This document shows positions 1-4,829 of a stretch of 6,241 nt of DNA, piece by piece. Below the pieces are notes generated by a model. That model was not told the DNA's origin. It made no database searches and saw only the letters and a program-made list of their open reading frames with translations. The translations under genes and the position numbers were made by a program. The stretch covers positions 1 to 6,241 of the forward strand of contig JAUVAM010000257.1 of NCBI GenBank assembly GCA_030591745.1, in the 5' to 3' direction. Source of the DNA: Deltaproteobacteria bacterium (GTDB lineage Bacteria > Myxococcota > B64-G9). Each line of letters begins with the position of its first letter. The first letter of the stretch is position 1.

Positions 1-317
1 GTCCTCAGGTCGTCGACCTCCGCAAACAAAAGCTCACCACCTTGCGCGCATACGCCTTTCACCCGATCCAACCGCTTTCCTCCCGGTATCCGCACCCTGA
101 GCAGATTGCGGTCCTCATCCAAGCCCACCGAGGCACCCGGAATATCCATCGCCTCAAGACGACGAGCCAACACGGCGCGGGTCTTCTCCAACAAAGCACG
201 CGTCGGCTTTTTCTCCGCACGCACCCGGTAGACAAGCTCCACCCCGGAATCGGGAATCGAATCCTTGCATGCACAAAGCAACACCACCGCGGCAGCCATC
301 AAAAATGCTGTCTTCAT
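1..317 (-). CDS. Lipoprotein with SecD P1-head-like domain (C-terminus off the left edge)
   Basis: The ATG at 317 opens a frame that runs to the window edge (105 codons, no stop). A GGAGAG Shine-Dalgarno lies just upstream of it. Residues 1-17 are a short signal peptide ending in LLCAC, a plausible lipobox with C17 as the lipidated Cys, so the product is predicted to be an envelope lipoprotein. Residues 28-100 resemble the first periplasmic (P1 head) region of the SecD translocon subunit: a VYRV strand, a helix with TRAVLARRLEAMDIPGASV (residues 46-64), a strand and turn ending LLRVRIPGG (72-80), then GELLFAEV (94-101). In SecD this region follows the first transmembrane helix; here a lipid anchor replaces it, so this is probably not SecD but a stand-alone protein using the same fold. 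It lies 76 nt downstream of the WD40 lipoprotein on the same strand and may share its transcript. The function is unknown. The family call rests on recognised sequence pattern only. Confidence 0.65.
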   Translation of the reverse strand, partial: MKTAFLMAAAVVLLCACKDSIPDSGVELVYRVRAEKKPTRALLEKTRAVLARRLEAMDIPGASVGLDEDRNLLRVRIPGGKRLDRVKGVCAQGGELLFAEVDDLR

Positions 318-332
318 CCGCTCTCCAATTCA

Positions 333-346
333 CACCGTTTCCGGTG
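333..346 (-). other. Small hairpin with GAAA tetraloop upstream of the SecD-head lipoprotein gene
   Basis: On the minus strand this reads CACCG-GAAA-CGGTG, a perfect 5-bp stem closed by a GNRA-type loop, ending about 15 nt before the start codon of the SecD-head lipoprotein. No T-run follows, so it is not a normal intrinsic terminator. It could stabilise the mRNA 5' side or processing product, or be chance. Confidence 0.3.
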
Positions 347-393
347 CCCCTGGGAACCAGAAGAACTGATTCAATATTTACAATATTTGTGAA

Positions 394-1530
394 TTATTTG
401 GTGGGCAGATTGATGGGTTGCGCGAAGCGCATGATTTTGCCGTTGCGCATCGCCACGGTGAGGCTGTTGTCGGCTGTGTTTAAGGCCATGCCGTCGATGG
501 CCACGATTTCGCCGACATTCAAAGAGCCGATGCGACGCCAGGTATCCGTGTCAAAAACAAAAACCTTGCCTCCGTCGGTGCCGACGAGGAAGGTCTTGTC
601 GCCGGGGCCGAATTCCAGACAGAAGTGGTAGGCACCCACTAAGAGGCGCTTCAACAAGGAACCCTGTGCCGAATAGACGCTCATGGACATGGAGCCGTCC
701 GCCGTGACCATGAACTTGGTCGAACGATCGGTGGCGATGTAGTGAGCGTCATGGTCCTCGTCGCCGTAAGAGCCAGTCTGCATGCCCTTGTCATCCCAGA
801 AGCGCAAGTAGGCAATGCCGTCGTCCATGCAGCCGGCCGAACTCAGCCAGCCGGCCGCGTCGACTCGACGATAAACCCGACGCTGGCGACAACCAAGATC
901 CTCCATCTCGATGCCCTTTTTGCCCGTCTTGACATCCCAGATCTTCAGCTTGAAATCATCGCCGGCCGTGATGACCGACTTGCCGTCGGGCGAAAAAGCA
1001 GCCCAGGCTACCTGTGGCGGCGGGATGGCGGCCAAGGCCGTCAGTTCTTCTTCCGTGAGCTTCTTTTTATTGATGGGCTTTTCCTTCAAGACCTTAAGGC
1101 ACTTCCCCTTCCGCCAGTCCCAAACTCGGGCTGTCTCGTCCGAGGATGCCGAAACCACAAGCTGGCCGTCGGGGGAAAAGGCAGCCATCATCACATCGCC
1201 CGTATGCCCCTTGAGATCCTTGAGCAGCTTGCCGCCGGCCGCGTCCCAGACCTTGACCAGCTTGTCCTTGCCGGTGGTCACCATGAACTGGCCGTCCTTG
1301 GAAAAAGCCACGTGGGTGGCCGACTTGGCGTGTTTGCCAATCTCGACGGGCACCAGGGCCTTGTAGGGATTTCCGGCTTTTTTGGGTTTTTCGGCCTTGG
1401 CCGCCTTGGCCGCCTTGGCGGCTCCGGCATCGGCCTTGTCCTTGTCGGCCGAATCGGGACTGCAAGCCCCCAATAGAAACACAACGCCCAAACAGACAAC
1501 CATCAATCGCTTATTCATGCGCTTGTTCAT
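394..1530 (-). CDS. WD40 seven-bladed beta-propeller lipoprotein
   Basis: This is a 378-residue protein, probably periplasmic or outer-membrane anchored. The chosen start is the ATG at 1530, with GGAGG 8 nt upstream. A TTG at 1545 also opens the frame, but it would place the start codon on top of this Shine-Dalgarno. Residues 1-23 form a signal peptide with lipobox LLGAC (C23 lipidated). A charged Ala/Lys linker follows (about 30-57). Seven WD40-like blades fill the rest. Blades 1-3 are canonical (HVAFSKDG..KVWD, AAFSPDG..RVWD, AAFSPDG..KIWD). A Lys/Glu-rich insertion of about 24 residues separates blades 2 and 3. Blades 4-7 are progressively degenerate (LRFWD, SVYS, FVFD, IMRFA). Seven blades would close a ring, so the protein looks complete. 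Such propellers are usually protein-binding platforms; no catalytic site is visible. The gene starts 15 nt after the CNB-repeat gene, and its ribosome site touches that gene's stop, suggesting coupled translation. Its partner is unknown. Confidence 0.88.
   Translation of the reverse strand: MNKRMNKRLMVVCLGVVFLLGACSPDSADKDKADAGAAKAAKAAKAEKPKKAGNPYKALVPVEIGKHAKSATHVAFSKDGQFMVTTGKDKLVKVWDAAGGKLLKDLKGHTGDVMMAAFSPDGQLVVSASSDETARVWDWRKGKCLKVLKEKPINKKKLTEEELTALAAIPPPQVAWAAFSPDGKSVITAGDDFKLKIWDVKTGKKGIEMEDLGCRQRRVYRRVDAAGWLSSAGCMDDGIAYLRFWDDKGMQTGSYGDEDHDAHYIATDRSTKFMVTADGSMSMSVYSAQGSLLKRLLVGAYHFCLEFGPGDKTFLVGTDGGKVFVFDTDTWRRIGSLNVGEIVAIDGMALNTADNSLTVAMRNGKIMRFAQPINLPTK
1393..1422 (-). repeat. Short 9-nt tandem repeat encoding the Ala/Lys linker
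   Basis: About three imperfect copies of a GGCCAAGGC-type 9-mer encode an AKAAKAAKA stretch in the linker between the lipid anchor and the propeller. Three codons per unit means copy-number change would keep the reading frame. This is a common way for a flexible spacer to vary in length. Confidence 0.5.
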
Positions 1531-1545
1531 GAAATGAACCTCCAA

Positions 1546-2916
1546 TCAAGAAACCAGCTTGGCCGTGGTTTCTCTGAGTCTTTGGGCCATGGTGCGCACG
1601 AAAACCCGATAGATACGCACGGCGAACTTGTTGTTGGCCTGCATGAAACGCAGGAATCGGTCCCGCTGGATCTCAAAAACCTGCACCTGGGTCTTGGCCA
1701 CCACCCTGGCGGAAGTGGGCGCCTCATCCATCAAGGCCATCTCGCCCACATGATCCCCGGCCTTCAAAACAGCCACCTCGGTGGCATCCTCGCCATCCAC
1801 CCGCTGGATCGCCACCTCGCCATCCCTCAGCACATAAAGGGCCAAGCCCGGCCGACCTTGCTCAATGATACGCTCGCCGGCCTGAAAAGTCCGATCCTCG
1901 CAAATGTTATAAAAAGACTTCATCACCGAAAGGGGCATGTCGACGAACAAGGGGATCTTTTGCAGAAAATCAAAACCCTCCATGACGCCCACGATGGCAC
2001 CAGGCACTTCGGCCCCGGCCGGCAGATCCACGTCCACGTCGATATCCAGATTCAGAGACTCATCCGCCAACTCTTCCAGATCCGCCAGGGGCGCCACCGG
2101 CGCGCCCGCGCCGCCCAATTCCTTGAGCTTTTCCTCGGCGTCCCGGTAAGCGATGTCGTGGTTAAGCAGTTGCTGATAGATATTCTGGGCCACCGGCACG
2201 TTGCCCTTCTGTACGTGCATGCCGGCCAGGTGGTAATAAAGATCCGCCGTATCCTCGTCCACGGCACGACCCTTGATCACGTTGAGCAGCTTCTTGATGG
2301 CCAGGTCCAGGTAACCGTTCTTGGCCAGGATGTCACCGATGAGCGTCGTGGCCGTGCGGAAGTCCTCGTGGTCGTCTTGGACCTTTTGCAGAAGCTCCAT
2401 GGACTTTCGATACTTGCCCAGCTCGTGGTAGAGCTTGCCGGCCACGAAATAGTTGACGGCCTTTTCGTAATTGATGGCCGCCCGGGAGAAATTTTTCACC
2501 TTCAGGTAAAACTCAGCAGCCTGTCGATGGTTGTCGTTGCGCTCAAACATCTCGGCGGCTTTTTCGAAGTTTTCCACTTTGGCATACATCTCAGCCGCCG
2601 AGCGGTAGTCGTCGTCCTGCTCGTAGAGTGGCGCGGCCTTGTCGAACTCGCCCAGGTTTTCGCAGCAGAGCGCCGCCTTGTCGTAATCCCGGGACCGATA
2701 AAACATGTTGGCCGCCAAGCGCTGCAAGTCCGGGTCGGCCTGCACTTTGTTGATCAGCAAGTAGCCGATGTCTTCCTGACAACGCGAGTAAATGTCCGCC
2801 GCCTCGGGCAAGCGATTGGATTTCAGGTAGGTCACCAGGCCATCCATGACCTGGGCGGTGGTCAAAAAGGTGTTTTCCTGTCCGCCCTTGCCCTTGATTT
2901 CGATGGTTTCCGCCAT
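1546..2916 (-). CDS. Helical-repeat (TPR-like) protein with C-terminal cyclic-nucleotide-binding domain
   Basis: This is a 456-residue protein with no signal peptide, so it is predicted cytoplasmic. The ATG at 2916 has GAGGGG about 6 nt upstream, only 10 nt after gctB. Domain order: residues 15-60, a helical lead-in with a TPR-like LPEAADIY; residues 77-180, eight adjacent 13-residue repeats of the pattern (D/N/E)-(Y/F)-x-x-A-A-x-x-(Y/F); residues 186-267, about two ordinary TPR-like helix pairs; residues 268-312, an Ala/Pro then acidic linker including LDIDVDVD; residues 317-430, a Crp/PKA-type cyclic-nucleotide-binding (CNB) domain; and a closing basic helix. The CNB shows IPLF, the AGERIIEQG turn, LYVLRDGEV, and the phosphate-binding cassette VGEMALMDEAPTSARVVA (390-407). 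The GE pair is present, but Thr401 stands where cAMP-binding domains have Arg; an Arg occurs three residues later (R404). No helix-turn-helix or enzyme domain is attached, so a ligand- or protein-sensing scaffold is more likely than a Crp-like regulator. Confidence 0.87.
   Translation of the reverse strand: MAETIEIKGKGGQENTFLTTAQVMDGLVTYLKSNRLPEAADIYSRCQEDIGYLLINKVQADPDLQRLAANMFYRSRDYDKAALCCENLGEFDKAAPLYEQDDDYRSAAEMYAKVENFEKAAEMFERNDNHRQAAEFYLKVKNFSRAAINYEKAVNYFVAGKLYHELGKYRKSMELLQKVQDDHEDFRTATTLIGDILAKNGYLDLAIKKLLNVIKGRAVDEDTADLYYHLAGMHVQKGNVPVAQNIYQQLLNHDIAYRDAEEKLKELGGAGAPVAPLADLEELADESLNLDIDVDVDLPAGAEVPGAIVGVMEGFDFLQKIPLFVDMPLSVMKSFYNICEDRTFQAGERIIEQGRPGLALYVLRDGEVAIQRVDGEDATEVAVLKAGDHVGEMALMDEAPTSARVVAKTQVQVFEIQRDRFLRFMQANNKFAVRIYRVFVRTMAQRLRETTAKLVS
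2377..2688 (-). repeat. Eight uninterrupted 13-residue helical repeats inside the CNB protein
   Basis: Residues 77-180 divide without gaps into eight 13-residue units, for example DYDKAALCCENLG, EFDKAAPLYEQDD, DYRSAAEMYAKVE, NFEKAAEMFERND, NHRQAAEFYLKVK and NFSRAAINYEKAV. The first six keep the Ala-Ala pair at the same register (81-82, 94-95, 107-108, 120-121, 133-134, 146-147). The last two (NYFVAGKLYHELG, KYRKSMELLQKVQ) are degenerate. The period is far shorter than the 34 residues of a TPR, which implies one short helix per unit. The DNA copies have diverged, so this is an old protein-level repeat and not a recent tandem duplication. Confidence 0.85.
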
Positions 2917-2926
2917 GATGAACCCC

Positions 2927-3688
2927 TCAGGTGTACAGATGGTTCGGGTCGATCTCTTCCCGAAGCAAGCGTAGCTCTTCCGCCGTAGGCGGGTCGTTTT
3001 CCCTTAAATCCTTGGCCACCATGAGCTCGAAACCGGTCTCTTCTTGAACTTTTTCCAGTTTCACACCCGGCTGCAAGGCCAAGACCTTCATGCGCTTGGT
3101 CTCTTCGTCGTAACCCAAAAGCGCCAGGTCGGTGACCACTCGATACGGCCCCGAGCCCGAAGGCAGGCCGGCTCGCTCGCGGGCCCCTGGACCATCAATG
3201 TATCCGGCCGTGGTCAAAAAACTGACCTTGGGCACAAATCGCTGTTTGCCATGACGCATGACCGCGATGGTCTTCCAGCAAACCGAGCCGATGTCGTTGG
3301 CGCCCCCCGAACCGGGAAAGCGCACCTTGGGCTTGTCGTGATCGCCGATGCAAGTGGCGTTCAAATTGCCGTACATGTCAATCTGCGCTCCGCCGATGAA
3401 GCCGTACTCTACGTGCCCGCGGGCCGCCGCCTCCACCAGATCGCAGATGGACGAAGCCACCGGGGCCCGATGAAAAGTACGGGAGCCGCCGACAGCCAGA
3501 GGCAGTTCGTCCAGGCTCGGACCCACGCCGCCAAACTCGAAGGCCGCCATCAGCTTGGGCGCATGGGTGCGCTTGGCCAAGGCCGCGGCCAGCATGGGGA
3601 TGCCCGTGCCGATAAAACAAATGGCGCCGTCTTCCATCTGCCGAGCCGCGGTGCAAATCAACATCTCTGAGTTGTTGTAGTCGGCCAT
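2927..3688 (-). CDS. gctB: Glutaconate-type class I CoA-transferase, beta subunit
   Basis: This is a 253-residue protein, close to the usual size of GctB-type subunits. It is full length by comparison with remembered Acidaminococcus GctB, sharing the MADY N-terminus, IGTGIP (26-31), the block FIGGAQIDMYGN (97-108), RFPGSGGAND (123-132), YIDGPGARERAGLP, and the closing LREEIDP. Class I enzymes transfer CoA by way of a glutamyl-CoA thioester on this subunit. The expected Glu is E51 in AAFEFGG, aligning with E54 of Acidaminococcus GctB. Keeping it argues for a real transferase and against the related ring-cleaving hydrolase IpdB or the decarboxylase AibB, where that residue is described as altered. 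The start at 3688 follows the gctA stop by 4 nt, and its AGAGGTGA ribosome site overlaps that stop, so the subunits are probably made in a coupled 1:1 way. The acid substrate cannot be read from sequence; glutaconate, a methylglutaconate or another dicarboxylate are candidates. The symbol is family-level. Confidence 0.88.
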   Translation of the reverse strand: MADYNNSEMLICTAARQMEDGAICFIGTGIPMLAAALAKRTHAPKLMAAFEFGGVGPSLDELPLAVGGSRTFHRAPVASSICDLVEAAARGHVEYGFIGGAQIDMYGNLNATCIGDHDKPKVRFPGSGGANDIGSVCWKTIAVMRHGKQRFVPKVSFLTTAGYIDGPGARERAGLPSGSGPYRVVTDLALLGYDEETKRMKVLALQPGVKLEKVQEETGFELMVAKDLRENDPPTAEELRLLREEIDPNHLYT

Positions 3689-3692
3689 CTCA

Positions 3693-4667
3693 TCACCTCT
3701 TCGTGGCCTGGGCGCACAGGTCGGCGAAACGCTTGTCGCCGCCCAGCTTGCTCATGAAGTCTTCGTGGCTGTCGGTGCCGAGCACCCACTCATCGATGTA
3801 GCGCTTCACGCCTTCGGCATCCTTGGCCATCTCGAAGTAAAGCTTCATGTGCTCTTCGTCACGCCAGTAATCGAAAGGCATCTCGCCGGGCAAGGCACCA
3901 CCCGGAGCGTGGACCACCGCGTCCACGATATAGTAGGGGATCAAGGTGCGTTCGGGGTATTTGGCGATTTCTTCGTGGGGCACGATTTTCTCAGCCGAAA
4001 TGATAAGCCGCTTCGAGGCCCGGGCCATTTCCATGCCGAATCCGCTGATGCCGTCAATCTGGCAGTTGCCGTACTCATCGGCCCGGTGCACGTGGATGAG
4101 GCCCGCGTCCAAGGTCAAAGCCGGCAGCGCGCAGAGCTTCTGCCCGGTGAAGGGGCATTCGATTTCCTTGGCCGCCGAATACTCAAAGGTATCCGTGCCC
4201 AGCATGGAGCGCGCCGGCAAGAAAGGCAGACCCATGGCGGCCGCCTTGAATCGCCAGGCCAAGGCCGCGTTGGACCATTCCACGGTCTGCACTTCGCCGC
4301 TTTCGCAGGCCCTGCGCAGCACTGGAGAAATCCCGAAAACCTCGTAGCCGTGATAAGTGATATCCAGCTTTTTAACCAGGCCCGCGGCGATCAGCAGGTC
4401 GTTTTCCAGCACCCCCTGGCCCGCGAGTTCCAGCTCACCGATGTCCTGGCGCACGACTTCCCGCACCAAAGACATGGGGCAGCGCACCGAGCCGTAGAGC
4501 TCTACGCCCATGTAACAGCCCTTGGTCACAAAACGGCTGATGGCCTCTTTTTCGGTCATCAGCTTGGAGACCAAACCCTTGGGCTTGTTCTCACGAATCC
4601 AATGCCTGAGTTCATCCACGGGCTGCATACGAAACAGCGGCCCCCGTCCTGATGCCAGCTCGCTCAT
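3693..4667 (-). CDS. gctA: Glutaconate-type class I CoA-transferase, alpha subunit
   Basis: This is a 324-residue protein and the first gene of the leftward series. The ATG at 4667 has a strong AAGGAG 7 nt upstream. A longer reading from GTG at 4721 has no ribosome site and would lie in the likely leader, so it was rejected. The family core begins near residue 35 (GLVSKLMTEKEAISRFV), and the first 33 or so residues form an extension compared with GctA-type proteins. Recognisable blocks are CPFTGQKLCALPAL (171-184), HVHRADEYGNCQIDG (192-206), the helix with FGMEMARASKRLIISAEKIV, and APGGALPGEMPFDY near the C-terminus. The alpha subunit supplies the half of the heterodimer facing the catalytic Glu on the beta subunit and helps bind the acyl-CoA. 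Predicted role: cytoplasmic CoA transfer onto an organic acid in amino acid or dicarboxylate breakdown. The exact substrate is unknown. The symbol is family-level. Confidence 0.88.
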   Translation of the reverse strand: MSELASGRGPLFRMQPVDELRHWIRENKPKGLVSKLMTEKEAISRFVTKGCYMGVELYGSVRCPMSLVREVVRQDIGELELAGQGVLENDLLIAAGLVKKLDITYHGYEVFGISPVLRRACESGEVQTVEWSNAALAWRFKAAAMGLPFLPARSMLGTDTFEYSAAKEIECPFTGQKLCALPALTLDAGLIHVHRADEYGNCQIDGISGFGMEMARASKRLIISAEKIVPHEEIAKYPERTLIPYYIVDAVVHAPGGALPGEMPFDYWRDEEHMKLYFEMAKDAEGVKRYIDEWVLGTDSHEDFMSKLGGDKRFADLCAQATKR

Positions 4668-4721
4668 GGGCGCACTCCTTTTTGCAGTAGATTCTCTAAT
4701 GCCATATCGCTCAGACGACAC

Positions 4722-4769
4722 GGGGCCAGAAATATCAGAGCTTTTCAGGGGGTGTCAACCGATGGCCCC
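4722..4769. repeat. 7-bp inverted repeat bracketing the candidate promoter
   Basis: GGGGCCA (4722-4728) and its exact reverse complement TGGCCCC (4763-4769) sit on either side of the -10 and -35 candidates, centres 41 bp apart, close to four helical turns. This layout would suit two half-sites for a regulator or looping protein. A 7-bp match of this kind is not rare by chance in a GC-rich 160-bp gap, so this is a suggestion only. Confidence 0.3.
4729..4758 (-). promoter_or_regulatory. Candidate sigma70-type promoter for the gctA-led operon
   Basis: Reading leftward, a perfect TTGACA (4758-4753) is followed after 18 nt by TATTTC (4734-4729), which matches only three of six -10 consensus bases but is preceded directly by TGA, an extended -10 element. 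This would start transcription near 4722, giving a leader of about 55 nt before the gctA ATG at 4667. It is the best promoter candidate in the divergent gap. It was found by eye and is not tested. Confidence 0.5.
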
Positions 4770-4829
4770 AAGCCCTGCTCTATGCTACATTCTTGCCATG
4801 GAACCGGATCGTTCATAAAGGGTGAAAAA

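Noticed and set aside
820..930. Possible pair of compensating frameshifts in WD40 blade 4 (Arg-rich stretch)
   Set aside because: Aligning blade 4 with blade 3 needs only about one missing residue and a short insertion, and other frames give no better propeller sequence, so the region is in frame.
1534..2988. A 484-codon open frame on the plus strand opposite the CNB-repeat gene
   Set aside because: It is antisense to a gene with clear domains and good ribosome site. It is His/Val/Leu-rich with no recognisable domain, the usual shadow produced by GC-rich third positions.
3765..4652. A 295-codon plus-strand open frame opposite gctA
   Set aside because: The opposite strand encodes an unmistakable CoA-transferase subunit; this frame shows no family features.
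4770..4829. A promoter for the plus-strand lipoprotein, using TATGCT at 4781-4786 as -10
   Set aside because: No -35-like hexamer is found at 16-18 nt upstream, so the site was not listed as a feature.
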